Assembly (NCBI GenBank): GCA_037576195.1
Contig: CM075103.1
Location: 30,340,723 to 30,404,722 of the forward strand
Reading direction: 5' to 3'
DNA from: Phytoseiulus persimilis
Lineage: Eukaryota > Arthropoda > Arachnida > Mesostigmata > Phytoseiidae
Length of the DNA: 64,000 nucleotides
Shown: in pieces, positions 10,579-21,800 of the stretch
Position numbering within the stretch: the first letter of the stretch is position 1
Layout: every line of letters starts with the position of its first letter
Program-made: the position numbers and the translations under genes
The notes under the pieces: model-generated
Told to the model about the DNA's origin: nothing
The model's database searches: none
Seen by the model: the letters and a program-made list of their open reading frames with translations, nothing else

Positions 10579-10586
10579 GATGTAAT

Positions 10587-11054
10587 GAAGACCTCGAGCC
10601 ATTTCGAGTAGGCATCCACCAGCAGCAAGAAGTATTTTCCTTGAAACGGCCCTGCATAGTCCATGTGAATTCTTTCGAAAGGCCGAATCGCCGGCTCCCA
10701 TTGATGCGTAGACTTCGGAGGGCTTCGAGCATGGGTGAGACACGGTGAGCAGCGCAGGGTGACGTTGTTGATCTCTTCGTCTATTGACCTCCACCAGACG
10801 TAGCGGCGGGCCAATTCCTTCATTCTGCTAGGGCCGTAATGCCTTTCGTGTAGTTCGGCCAAAACTACTGGCCGACACACTTGGGGAACAATTACGCGGT
10901 GTCCTCTGAGGATGATGGAGTCTTCATGAAGCGTGAACTCGCAAATATCAAGACCGAAGTATCTGATCTTACTCTGTTCCTTTGAGCCCCTCAGGATCCT
11001 CAGCAATGGAGAGAGTTCCGGACATGTTTTCGTCTTCTCAGCTATTTCTTCCAT
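10587..11054 (-). pseudogene. gypsy integrase, N-terminal part
   Basis: On minus it shows the zinc-binding H-H-C-C module (HERHYGPSRMKELARRY, then CSPCLTHAR), and the start of the catalytic core (HMDYAGPFQGKYFLLLVDAYSKW, split here as HMDYAGPF and LLLVDAYSKW). It ends where the hAT element inserted. Confidence 0.85.
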
Positions 11055-11069
11055 ACGTAGGGGAGCACT

Positions 11070-12800
11070 TCAAATTTGGTTGACGATGAACGTTTGAGCT
11101 GGGTCAGTTCCTGGTAGTTCGTCGCTACTTACTGGGAGTCGCGAAAGGGCGTCTGCATTTGAGTTTCCTTCCGACGGTCGGTACTTGATGGTGAAGTTGA
11201 ATCCCATCAGGTAGATCGCGTAATGTTGCATCCGTATTGCCGACAGAGGGGGGAGATTTTTATCGGGTGAGAAAATCTGGACCAAGGGACGCGAATCCGT
11301 GATCAGGCGGAAACGGCGTCCAAACAGGTAATGGAAGAATTTTTCCACGCCTGTTTTGATCGCAAGTGCCTCTCCGTCGAGTTGGCAGTATTTTCTCTCC
11401 GTTGACGTCAATGTTCTGCAGTAGAAGGCAATGGGTTTTTCACCCTGGTTATCGTAGTCATGTGATAGTACCGCAGAAATTCCCATCGGAGACGCGTCTG
11501 TTGCAAGCACCACTTGCTTTTTAGGATTGAACGGAACTGAAACCCTTTCTGAGCACAGTTCGTCTTTCACACTGTTGAAAGAAGCATCAGTTTCAGCTGT
11601 CCAGTCGAACGGGACGTCGCTCCTCAACAAATCGCACAACGGTGCGGCGAGGTCCGCGAGGCGTTGAGCGAACGGCGCGTAAAACTGGATGAGTCCAAGG
11701 AAAGCTCGAAGCTCTGAAATGTTTCTCGGAATCGATGCTCTGCGGATGGCGTCCACCTTGTCTGTGCATTTTCTGATTTCGCCGCGCTTGAGGTTGAACC
11801 CACAGAACCTGACGCTGTCCTGGAAGTAAACACACTTTTCTCGATTCAGCCGGATGTCATGTTGGTCCAGTGTGCGAAGGACGCTTTCGAGACGTTGAAG
11901 ATGTTGCTCGTCGTTAACTCCGGAGATGATGATGTCGTCTATGACGCACTCGACGCCGGGGATTCCCCCGAGAATTCCCTCGATGAATCGCTGCCAAACG
12001 GCAGGTGCATTGCACAGGCCGTTCGACATTCGCAGGAATTTGAAGAGGCCACGATGCGTATTCACCACAACGTATTTCTGATCGGACTCTCGTACAGGCA
12101 TATGTAGAAACGCATTTGATATATCCAATTTCGAAAAACTCCCACCGTTTCCGATGTTATCCAGAGCATGCCGTATATTCTTGAGCGGGTGCTCGTCGAT
12201 TCGTATGTATCGGTTGATGCCTGTCTTGAAATCCCCGCAGATTCGCACTTTCCTTCCCTGGGCACGCGGAACCACGACAATTGGGTGAGCCCAGTCAGAC
12301 CCGGGAATCTTCTCAATGACTCGCTGTTCCTCTAGAAAAGTGGGTTCCCGGTCCGTTAATTCAAGCATGGAGTGAGCAACTGGCCTCGCTCTGGCGTATG
12401 TGATTTGAGGGGTGTCGGTGTTCAGCTCCAGCCGTGCTTCTGCATTGGGTATGCAACCGATACCTGGTTTCGTAAGGTTCGGGTATTTCTTGCGAAGATT
12501 TTCGGCTGCAACCTTGTAATATGAAGTCTGCAGTTGATAGCATCGATTTGATGATTCAAACGTTAGCAGAGAATTTATATCTATAGGGAGTGCTCGTAGC
12601 CATGCCCTTCCAATCAACGTGGGGAAAACTTGGTTTTGGATCAAGTACAAGCGAAGATTAGCATTGCTGCCTTTGTACGATACATGAACATCCGCAGATG
12701 AATGGGGTTGAAATTGTTCACCTGTTGCTGATCTGAGTTGAATATCGTTATTTTTCAACTTCTGATGAGGCAGAATTCTTTTGAATTCATCAAGCTTCAT
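11070..12800 (-). CDS. gypsy pol: protease end, reverse transcriptase, RNase H (fossil)
   Basis: The 576-residue frame begins with the end of an aspartic protease domain (FPTLIGRAWLRAL). Reverse transcriptase follows at about residues 150-340 (KLDISNAFLHMPV, LCNAPAVWQRF, VIDDIIISG), then RNase H at about 420-540 (ATDASPMGISAVL, LDGEALAI, LITDSRPLV). It copies the element's RNA to DNA. It lies between gag upstream and integrase downstream on the minus strand, as expected for Ty3/gypsy. Confidence 0.9.
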   Translation of the reverse strand: MKLDEFKRILPHQKLKNNDIQLRSATGEQFQPHSSADVHVSYKGSNANLRLYLIQNQVFPTLIGRAWLRALPIDINSLLTFESSNRCYQLQTSYYKVAAENLRKKYPNLTKPGIGCIPNAEARLELNTDTPQITYARARPVAHSMLELTDREPTFLEEQRVIEKIPGSDWAHPIVVVPRAQGRKVRICGDFKTGINRYIRIDEHPLKNIRHALDNIGNGGSFSKLDISNAFLHMPVRESDQKYVVVNTHRGLFKFLRMSNGLCNAPAVWQRFIEGILGGIPGVECVIDDIIISGVNDEQHLQRLESVLRTLDQHDIRLNREKCVYFQDSVRFCGFNLKRGEIRKCTDKVDAIRRASIPRNISELRAFLGLIQFYAPFAQRLADLAAPLCDLLRSDVPFDWTAETDASFNSVKDELCSERVSVPFNPKKQVVLATDASPMGISAVLSHDYDNQGEKPIAFYCRTLTSTERKYCQLDGEALAIKTGVEKFFHYLFGRRFRLITDSRPLVQIFSPDKNLPPLSAIRMQHYAIYLMGFNFTIKYRPSEGNSNADALSRLPVSSDELPGTDPAQTFIVNQI

Positions 12801-12986
12801 TGTGCTGATTTATGTTCCGGTGTCAATTTCCATGGGGACGTCGTGTCCAGCAATCGAAACGGTTGTGTAAATCGGCGTCTTGGGTCCGTTTCGGTGCAGT
12901 TGATGCTGCTCCAGGAAGTTGTGCCGCAACTGTGTTTTTCGACAGACTGCTTGAAGATGATCGACGTATCCGCACGCACTGCAGGT

Positions 12987-13808
12987 TTAATTGATATGCC
13001 GGCAAGTATTTACCATGTGAGAGGGGTCGCCGCAGCGGTAGCACTTCGCTGATCGTGGTGGCTCGCCTTTCGTCGGCGGCGGAACTCCGTTTTTATGAGG
13101 TTTCCTGCCTGACCTACTGGAACCTTGTTGTTGGAAATGCTTCTGAAATCGCTTCCGGGGATAGGAGTTAACTTTGAAGACCGACGCGTCCTCTACTGAT
13201 GTTGCAATACCTGTGAGGTTCGACGTGGCCCTCTGCACCATCATAACTGTGGCAGCGAGAGCGGACACGGCCTCGAGAGGTTTGAAATTTTCATCATTTT
13301 CAGTTCTCATGAGCAGATTCTGAACAACCGTTTTGTCCCCCAGACCTTCGATGAACTGTTCAATGAGTCTCTCTTCGAGCTGCTCTGCTCCGAAATTGCA
13401 ATGTATCGCAGCATGACGTAGGCGATTCTCATAGTCAGCGAAGGACTCACCGGAGTTTTGTCTTACTTTCCTAAATTGGCTTCTTTCGGAAAACTTATTT
13501 TTCCTTGGTTCAAAAATCAGTCGCAGCGTTCTCACAATCTCACTGTAGCCCACATCTTTGATTTCTTTTTGTGGCTTCAGTCGCTCGTGCAACCTTCGGT
13601 AGCCTTCGGCACGTTTTTGCCTTGGTTCCTCCGAAACACCTTGTAGTTCGAGATGGTTCTCGAGACGATCAATCCACTGTGATATTGTCTCGTTCTGTGC
13701 TCTGAATTCTTGGAATATCGGGATGCCGGGACCCATGGTGATCTGTAGGGGATGACTCGCTCTTTCTTCAGAAGGAAGAAATATTTTGTGACGTGGTGAT
13801 TCCAGCAC
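12987..13808 (-). CDS. gypsy gag with zinc knuckle (fossil)
   Basis: This 273-residue frame has a retrotransposon gag region (WIDRLENHLEL, IVRTLRLIFEPRKNKF, FADYENRLRHAAIHC) and a CCHC zinc knuckle CYRCGDPSHMVNTC near residues 256-269. Gag forms the capsid and packages the RNA. It is the first gene of the minus-strand element. The start at 13808 is uncertain because another open stretch runs upstream to about 13999. Confidence 0.85.
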   Translation of the reverse strand: MLESPRHKIFLPSEERASHPLQITMGPGIPIFQEFRAQNETISQWIDRLENHLELQGVSEEPRQKRAEGYRRLHERLKPQKEIKDVGYSEIVRTLRLIFEPRKNKFSERSQFRKVRQNSGESFADYENRLRHAAIHCNFGAEQLEERLIEQFIEGLGDKTVVQNLLMRTENDENFKPLEAVSALAATVMMVQRATSNLTGIATSVEDASVFKVNSYPRKRFQKHFQQQGSSRSGRKPHKNGVPPPTKGEPPRSAKCYRCGDPSHMVNTCRHIN

Positions 13809-14000
13809 TTCTCTTGAATTCTTTCAGCAGCCCGAAAGTAGGTTCTTTCGAATCCTCGTCGCCAATTGTTCGGGTTTCGACTCAGATGCCCTACCTTATT
13901 CAATTCCGAGCCGGTTTTCCTCAAATAAGTTCCCATCTCAACAGCAAGCCTGAGTAGGTTCCCTACTATCCTCTCCGATGTGAATCCTCGAGCTGACAAA

Positions 14001-14613
14001 TATATCTAATTCCCATCAGATCGTCCACACGCTCGCCGCACGGCCAAACTCGTGACTTGATGCAGCAACAAACAAGGAATAGGGAGATTATTTGAGGACT
14101 CGTGATTCCAATCTCAACTTCATAAGCTATCCGCTCCAATACTCAGTTCCAAGCGTACTTCCACGCTAGCACGTCCGCGAATTCAGTTCTGGAACGTTAA
14201 ACCGAATGCGCATCTCATGCTGAGAGAAGAGAGAAGAATACCGTCGCTCCAGATGGAATACTTTGAATTATTCAATCAATAACTCATGTCTTCACCGGGA
14301 TCCCGTCTCGGCAGCACCGCTGAGGGCCACCTAAGCAGCATCTTAGCACGACGCCTCCCGCTCGGCCGCCAAACCAGCGGCCGGATGTCCCTTTAGAAAT
14401 TCATCCATTTGATTAACAAGGATAAAATGATAGGCACCCCTATAACCGGGTCTATGCCATTTGATCTAAAGTAAACAACAACGCAGACGACGGATCAGAG
14501 GGAGATATAGATACATAGAGGTTGGTTGGCCGCTGAGTGGGAGGCTGAGAGGGCCGCCAAATTCAAAAGCTTGAGGGCCTTCTACGGCTCCTCATGTTGC
14601 ATCAAGTAGTAGT
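14001..14613. other. no recognisable feature
   Basis: No credible frame or repeat was seen. It may include the lost 5' end of the gypsy element or unrelated flank. Confidence 0.4.
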
Positions 14614-14621
14614 GCCTAGAG

Positions 14622-15324
14622 CAGTGGTTGGCGAAGCGTGGCCCGCGGGAGAGATTTGGCCCACCAGCCTTCTTTGAGCCCGCGACACTAAGACCGTGTT
14701 CCCGTACTGACTGGATCTTCGAGAATTGTGCCTTCAAGAGAACAAGAGACCCAGTGAAGGTGTCATTCTTGTCTCTACAAGAGTTCGGTTCGAGGACGAG
14801 GAACCTCACTGGTCCAGTTTCTTGGAAAACAATACCATCATGGAACCGTTCGGAGAGCTCGTTCTCTCGGCGGAAGAATTCAAAGTTTGAGATGCACTCC
14901 ATACTGAATTTCGGGATTGGTCAGCACTCCCAAAAAGTCTCTCCGACTGTTCTTGTCACTGATCTGTCAGACTGGGCTATGGATGCTCGACCCTGATGGA
15001 GCTGACGGGGTATATTCGAGCGAGAACCAACTCTGATCATATCCCAGTTCTTACGTCCGTGTAACGAAAGTAAGCGTGCGAAATCAAGCTTAACGATCTC
15101 GAGTTCTGAATTGTCGAATTTCGCCAACCTTCTCGTGAGTGATGATTGATGATACCTTATGCTCATCGGGAACATAGAAGCGGAATTTCCGAATGGGAAA
15201 GTTGAAAAACAGGATGGTGAGAGTGGACATCCATCTGGTGCAGACCATGTTTGAAGTGCATGGCCCGTCGGAAGAATCTCAGCCCACGTTCTGGCCCGCG
15301 GGAGATATTCGGTGCCCACCACTG
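14622..15324. mobile_element. non-autonomous hAT MITE
   Basis: The left end is CAGTGGTTGGCGAAGCGTGG and the right end is complementary to CAGTGGTGGGCACCGAAT. Both continue into CCCGCGGG-containing arms in opposite orientation. Flanking 8-mers GCCTAGAG and GTCTGGAG match at six of eight positions, consistent with an aged 8-bp duplication. The frames inside are not transposase-like. Confidence 0.65.
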
Positions 15325-15741
15325 GTCTGGAGGGATATGGGAACGTGAAGGTCATCCTTGAGAAGAAGCGTAGATTCAAATACGCAATCTGGACTGGGAG
15401 GAGCGCATTGCTAAAGCGTTGCATTACGTCCGAATCGGACGATTTCATGTGAGAAAAACAATGCACAGGCTCCCATTACACCTCCAACTGAGACGCGGAA
15501 ACTTTTTCGTTTCCTCGGGTCGTTTCCGAGCCCTCCACCATTTATTGTATCGTCCAATCACAGCCTATTCAGCTCAGCCTATTTAGGTCTCGCCAGAAGG
15601 AGCCTAAAAGAAGGAGACCTAGAATTGTATCAAGAAGTATTTGATTCAGTTTCCTCTAGGAAGGCAGGGTTGATGAACATATTCGAGGAGTTATTGCTTC
15701 GGAGGAGGACCGGTCTCCCTCTACCTATTTGAGATCTACCT

Positions 15742-16140
15742 AACGACTTCGACCGGAGGATCTCATCCCTCCGGCCGAGCTCCCAGGGCCAATCGCCACC
15801 CTGGGAGCCGAGGACCCCTCACTCCTTCCTCGCCTCAACTCTTCCTTGAGCCTATGCAATGTTGGGTGGGGCCCCCGGGCCTACAAGCTCTTGGCGCCTA
15901 TATGTACTTGCTGGTTTATGCATCTCGTTCCGTTGCGCCTTTACGCTAACCAACTTTACACTTTTCACAGGGTTTGAGAATAACCTAGCGGCCTCGGCCG
16001 GAGGATCTCATCCCTCCGACCGAGCTCCCAGGGCCAACCGCCACCCTAGGAGCCGAGGACCCCTCACTCCTTCCTCGCCTCGACTCTCCATTCAGTCCAT
16101 GCGATGTTGGGTGGGGCCCTCGGGCCTACAAACCGCGTCT
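15742..16140. repeat. two direct copies of a GC-rich repeat of about 150 bp
   Basis: Copies at about 15742-15890 and 15977-16132 share GGAGGATCTCATCCCTCC, GAGCTCCCAGGGCCAA, GAGCCGAGGACCCCTCACTC and GCxATGTTGGGTGGGGCCC. They are diverged by scattered substitutions and separated by about 90 bp. The origin is unknown. 15325-15741 and 16141-16440 hold nothing recognisable. Confidence 0.7.
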
Positions 16141-16917
16141 GTGCGCCTCCCCTTCTAACTCTTTCGGTTGCCTCCTCCGTCCCTAATACACTCCCCACAA
16201 AGTCCTCCTTTTGCGATTCATTCCTCCTCCTTCATACAACATCGTTGGAGGATGAAACGAGTCACGGGCCGCATTGAAGAGCCGGAGCAAATGGTGCCAG
16301 CTATGACACGTGGAAACTGACTCGGGATTGAGCACGAATTGCGAGTGGCACAGTCAGGAGTCGAGTTGGAGAAGAGCCTGGATTGGAGATGTTTGTGCAG
16401 TGTATCCAGTCCCCGCTAACTTTCACGGGTTCCCAGACGCTCACCTCACGCAGATGGACCAGAATACGATGTATCCATTTCCCAAAACTTGATGTAGGAC
16501 TACTTCATCCAACAAATCTACAGGATTCAGAGAGTAATTGTGATCGACCAGGGCCTGCGACTGGGAGGTACGTCCATGATCCTGGGCTCCATCGTGTGTC
16601 TCTTGGCGTATCTCTTGCGAAACTGCGTCGTCGACGTCCAGAACTCGGTCAAGCGACCCTTGCTGCTGGTTATTCGGTTGCGCTTCTTCTTCGTCTTCAT
16701 GGGTCGCAGCCTGTGCGACTATCCAGATGTGCAAATCTTGAGCTGCTGCGGTCTCCTCTGTTCCTTGGGGGAGGCCGCGCTTCAATAAAGCTGAAAACGA
16801 GCATAAGAAAGAGCCCGTGAATGAATAGTCGCTGGCGTTCGCGATTGCAATGATAAGCATCATTCGAAGCAAACTGGTATCAATCTGGATTTTCGTACAA
16901 CTTCGAAGGAACAACTT

Positions 16918-17160
16918 ACATCCATCGATTCTATACTTGGTGCGCTCGACAAACGTTTTCGGGGTAATGAGCCCTGCTAACAATAAGCTCCAATTTTCCT
17001 GGATCAAGTTTTCGTTTCCCAGAGTAACTGTGTTGGGCACGGATCGTATAGGGCCTGGTGCTCTGACACGGCTCGCCCGGTCGATGGCTGTGTCCTGTGC
17101 AATCCTCACGAGAACGGCTGGAATATATTCAGACAGAGCGGCTACAGAGGGGATGATCAC
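16918..17160 (-). other. possible exon of unknown protein
   Basis: The minus-strand frame reads IIPSVAALSEYIPAVL, then IRSVPNTVTLGNENL and ITPKTFVERTKYRID, and meets GTAAGT at the end, a good splice donor. Codon pattern and amphipathic content look coding. The same frame continues open to 16441 but looks less protein-like after the donor. No family is recognised. It could be an exon of a host gene or of a mobile element. Confidence 0.3.
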
Positions 17161-17241
17161 TCACATAAGTGTGTTTGAAATCTGAAAGAAAAAACTAACC
17201 CAGTAAATCCCACGCCGGCCCGTGCGCGTGTGTGTTCCGGT

Positions 17242-18326
17242 TCAGGTAGGCATTGCGGCTTTACACGGCGTTGTTGGTACGACACGGCGCCCGGTATAAG
17301 GAGAGACTTTCGGGACCTGTCTTGTGGATCCATCCCTCGCGGAAGTATTCGACGAAGGGCATGAACTAGAAAAGGAACGCGTGCTGTTAGAGCAAGATAA
17401 TGAAAGTTGCATCAGGACAGGAGTCGTGTAAGGGGTCATTTCGCGAAACTGCTTGCTATAGAAGACTGATCGATGTTTCGAAATACTAACCCGCGAAGAA
17501 ACGGCCAGTGATTCGAGTGCACAGACATGGAATGTTGGGATGATGTGGTTCGGAGGGAGTAGCGGGAGAGCCGCAAAAGCCAGAAACCTCTTGAGCACGT
17601 CTCCAGGGCGCCTGATGTCGCTAGCGAGGCCAACTGCGGGCTCGCTGACGTGTTTCACAAGGCACTGGGCGAAGTGAAACGAGCATCCGTAGATGCGAAC
17701 GCCAGGAAACTCCGCCCGCATCGCTGCACGCATTGCTTTATCAAAGTCGCCCATGTATGCTGGGGGATGGAGTGCGGCACTTCTCGTTTGAGGACTCTGA
17801 ATACTTCGGCATATGCCTCGGTGTTGGCCGACGTCATGAATGCGAAGGCTACCATCCCGACCTTCGGTGGAGAATGAGTCATTAGTCGCGCGTATATTCG
17901 TTGCGGAGACATTTCACATGCCGGTGATGGCACGAAGCTGGCCACTAAGCGCGATACAGGGATTGACATATGGTGGATGAGAGTGCTCACTTGACCCTCC
18001 CAACTTCCGTGTATGGTATAGAGTTGACGCCCGAAACCCCGGGGAACCACCTTGTAGGTGGCGTCGGCGTGAAGCATTGTAGCCGAGGAAAGGAGGTCCA
18101 ACTGCCGACGGGTTGTGATGAGGAGGCTGTCACGTTCTGAGCACCGGAAACTTATCAGGCAGTGTCCATCGAAGGTGCTCGTGAATCCGGGAACGTCGAG
18201 CGTTGCGATGGCATGATGCAGCTCGTCCAGAGAACGCACTTTCCGGGGCCGGCCAGCGGCTCGAAAGCGTTGGGCTGTGCGATAGTGTTGAACGGGTACA
18301 ACGGTGACGGCGGCTTCCATTGGCAT
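17242..18326 (-). pseudogene. MULE (Mutator-like) transposase, frameshifted
   Basis: The minus-strand frame 18326-17655 holds the first catalytic Asp in LHADATYKVVPRGFGRQLY and the fold that follows (RIYARLMTH, VAFAFMTSANTEAY, FRVLKR). The next block, MGDFDKAMRAAMRAEFPGVR and YGCSFHFAQCLVKH, which is the classic MULE second-Asp and C-x2-H region, lies in a different frame from 17754 on. The frames change at a C-run near 17765-17770, so one single-base slip explains it. The protein would cut and paste the element. Terminal inverted repeats were not found. The C-terminal part is unclear. Confidence 0.8.
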
Positions 18327-18330
18327 CCTG

Positions 18331-18766
18331 AGGTAGCGAATCTCGTCAGATATTCAAACCAGCTGTAACGGAGCAGTCGACGCCTCGGCTGGAAAAGTCA
18401 AGAATGAGTTGAGAACAAAGAGCGGTGTTTCCAGGAGCGTGCAAAGGAGAATTGGAAGAGGAGTGGTTGCGGGCCTCACTGGGAGAAAGCTCCCTACAAG
18501 TTCTTCAAGGAACGGTATTTCGGACTCCTGCTTGGCCTCTTTTGATTGCTGCTCCGAATCGACATGCTGATAGCATCGCTTGCTACTTGCAAGCCGCTGG
18601 CTGTTGCCCACAGCATTGGGAAGACCTTTCCCCAAGAGCTCTTGGAAAGAGTCCGTAGAGCCGTAGCATCCCAGAAACCATGAGAGGTGCTCTCTCTCTC
18701 TCTTTCCTCTATCTATCAACTGAGAATGAACATGAACATATCGGGATGCACTGTGGAGACTTCATT
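18331..18766. other. no recognisable feature
   Basis: Only shadow frames and a short CT repeat (about 18690-18712) are seen between the MULE remnant and the LINE 3' tail. Confidence 0.4.
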
Positions 18767-18855
18767 CTTTGATTGATTGATTGATTTTATTTCGATCTTC
18801 CATATGCACATATGGTCCCTTTCGTTTCAGGGGTGAAGTGTTTTGCATTCACAGA

Positions 18856-21800
18856 TCATTTTTCTCGGTTCTCCCAGCATCGTAAGATTTCCTTCGTCCT
18901 TCTAATGTCCTTCGGTGTTGAGTCAGGGTGAAGTCCAATTCGGAACGGGAATTCTCGTGGGGGATACCTTCCTTCTTCGCATTCCATCACGACGTGTGTG
19001 TCGGTTTCGGGTCTTCCGCATATGTTGCAGTTCAAGTCGATAGAAGGATCGCGGTTATGTCGTTGGGTTCTGGTGTTGAGCATTCCTGCTCTTGTTAACG
19101 CCAGAAGCCGACTGCCCCGCGAGTTATCGTACATATCCAGTTGGAGACCTCTTGTCTCTTTGAATTGTCGATAAATGCACAGTGTGGACTTGGATTCCAT
19201 GTTTTGTTTCCATGTATTGTCCAGTTTATTCTGCACCCTCATTTTGAGTTCTTTGCGGAATAGAGTCCACATTGCTGTGCCCGATGTATTTCTGGTCAGC
19301 CCGAGGTTTTCCAGGTCGAATTGCAATCTCAATTTCTTGAGTCTCTCTGTTGCAGTGACCGAGGTGTTTGTTATCTCGGTCGCCGTGAGGACAAGCTTGG
19401 GCCATCTCGTTGGGTCCATAGATCTTATCCTTTCGAAGTACATCGTTTTGCTCGTGGTTTCCCGGGCGTCGAAGGAGCTCCAGCCTGGTTCTCCCTCGAT
19501 GAACTCCTTTGATATGGTGGAGTGGGGTATCCCGAGAGCCCATCTCCCCGCATCTCTTTGCCTGACTTCGATGAGGTTTCTCAGTCTTTTGGGCATTGTG
19601 ATTGCCGCGTTGCAATATGTGAGTTGCGGGACAGCGGTGGCTTTCCAGAGAATTTTGGATACTTCGAAACGGTTGAAGCTCCAGAGTGTTCTCGCGTTGA
19701 GTCTTTGGATCGCCTTATTTGCCGTTTCGGTCAACTTCACCCAATGTTGGGCCAAGTAGTCTTTTTCGGCTGATAATTCGATTCCGAGATACTTATATGA
19801 TGCTACCTCTGGTATTTGCATCCCTTGTATACTCAGGTTTCGATTTTGGATATGTGTCTTTGGTGGTCGAGAGAAAACCAATGTGCCGCTCTTTTGAGGA
19901 TTGAATTTGATGGACCGGGCGTCTCCAAATTCTGTTGTTACCTTCAAAAGCGTTTCCATATCCTTCCATTCGTGTGCCATCAGAACGATGTCGTCGGCAA
20001 ACATCAGGCCAGGGATCGTGAAATATTTTTTCTCTTTCACGTCCCAGAAATTGCCTTTTTTCGCAAGTCTAAAGCCAATCTCTTTTGAGAGTAGTTGCCG
20101 CTCGAGATCTGCGATATACAGGCTGAAGAGGATCGGAGATAGAGGACATCCCTGACGAAGTCCGGTGGGTATGGACATTTCGTTCGAGGTGTGGTCACCG
20201 TATTGAATGAAGATGTAGGTGTCTTCATACAGGTGTTTAATGAGCTCAATCAGTGTTGGGTTCATTCCTCTTTCCTCAAGGGTTTGCCACAGCTTCCGTC
20301 GATCGATGCGATCGAAGGCTTTCGTAGCATCCAAGAACACGCAAATCAGACCCGTTTGTTGGGCTCTAGCGGTCTCAATTGCCGTTGTTAGAACAAAAAT
20401 GTTGTCCTCGCCCCGGCGGTCTTTCCTGAACCCATTTTGCATCTCCGATAGTTGTTCTGTCTCCTCTGTCCATTTTTGTATGTGTTTCCCCAGTATTTTG
20501 GTGAATACTCGATACATGACGTCGGATACAGTGATGGGTCTGTAAGTGGTAAGGTTTCCCTTCGTTGAGTTCGGTTTTTCAAGAAGGGAGACCCTGCCTA
20601 TCCTCCATTCCATCGGCAGCTCGTGAGTGCCTTCCAGAATCTCATTGAACACATCGGAGACATATTCGTAGCCGATATCGTTCAATGCTTTGAGGATTTT
20701 CGTCGGTATCTTGTCGGGTCCAGTGGCTGAATTCTCGGAGATTCCTGCCAGGGTGGTTTTCACCTCCGAACCTGTTGTGACAAGATCGACTCGTGGCCTC
20801 GAGAGGAAGCATCGATCCTTATGGTTAGGATTGTCTTCGGCTTCCAGCAGGTGATTTGCTACTCTAGTAAGGTAAGCTGTCATATCCAGCGGTTGGACAT
20901 CGTTACCAGCTTCATTTACTATTCGTATCCTGTCTGGTGCCTTTCTCTCGTTCTTCTTGATGTACTCCCAGAATGCTTTGGTTTTTGCTTGTCTGGGGGC
21001 TCTCATTATTTGATCGTACATTTTACGATCCCTGATATGGAGTTGGTTCGCGATTTCAGTTCGGACAGCGTCTTGTGCTATTCGATACTGCCTTTTCGCT
21101 TCTTCCACGCCAATTCCAGTGTGTCTGGCTTTCCTCCATGCACGATTCTGTTCCCTTCTGTATCTCGAAAGTTGTGATATTTCGGGGGTGAGTATTCTCT
21201 TTCTCGTGTCTACATTGATGAGTTTAGTACTTTTGGTCATTGCATTTTGGAGGGTAGTCACCAGATCCCTGTAGTTGGCCGATCTTGGTGATCTGACCAA
21301 AGTTTCCAGTTCACTTGTGGCTGTTTCCGCTGCTTTTTGTAACCGTAATACTTTCACTCGTGCCTTTTGGAGTTTGCCGTTTCTCTTGCCCTTACCGAGG
21401 TGTAGGGTAATGAGGTTATGGTCGCTCCAGTTAAGGACTTCTTTGTTCTCGTCTATGTGCATGGACATGACCTCTCGGTATGCTGTAGCGTTGCAGAGTA
21501 CATAGTCGATTGAAGACGAATGACCACCCTGTGTTCGGGTGATCTTTCCTTCGCATTTTTCGGACAGATTCAGAATTGTGAGGTCGTGTTGGTCGGCTAG
21601 CTCAATGATGAGCCGGCCCCGACCATCTAGTCTTCCGTCAAGCTGTTGGATATGGGCGTTCATGTCGCCTGCAATCACTAGCTTGGTGTCCTTCTCAACT
21701 CTAGCTCGGATAACATCTCCTATATGTCGGAATTGTTCCTTATTCGAGTTTCGATCGGCGATGGCGGCGTAGACTGAGATGAAGACCCATTGTCGGTTTC

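Larger units (their letters stand above)
8441..14000 (-). mobile_element. Ty3/gypsy element (broken), with a nested hAT element
   Basis: Reading on the minus strand: gag (13808-12987), protease/RT/RNase H (12800-11070), integrase (11054 to about 8837) and a 3' LTR (8768-8441). The integrase is interrupted by the hAT element at 9689-10578. No 5' LTR was found right of 13808. It is a fossil with a few breaks besides the insertion. The right boundary is approximate. Confidence 0.8.

Noticed and set aside
13809-14621. 5' LTR of the gypsy element
   Set aside because: No match to the 8441-8768 block was found, so it is probably lost.
15859-16158. 99-residue plus-strand frame over the GC-rich direct repeat
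   Set aside because: The sequence is low complexity and duplicated, with no family resemblance.
19175-21772. Plus-strand frames opposite LINE ORF2
   Set aside because: They are shadows of the conserved endonuclease/RT frame.
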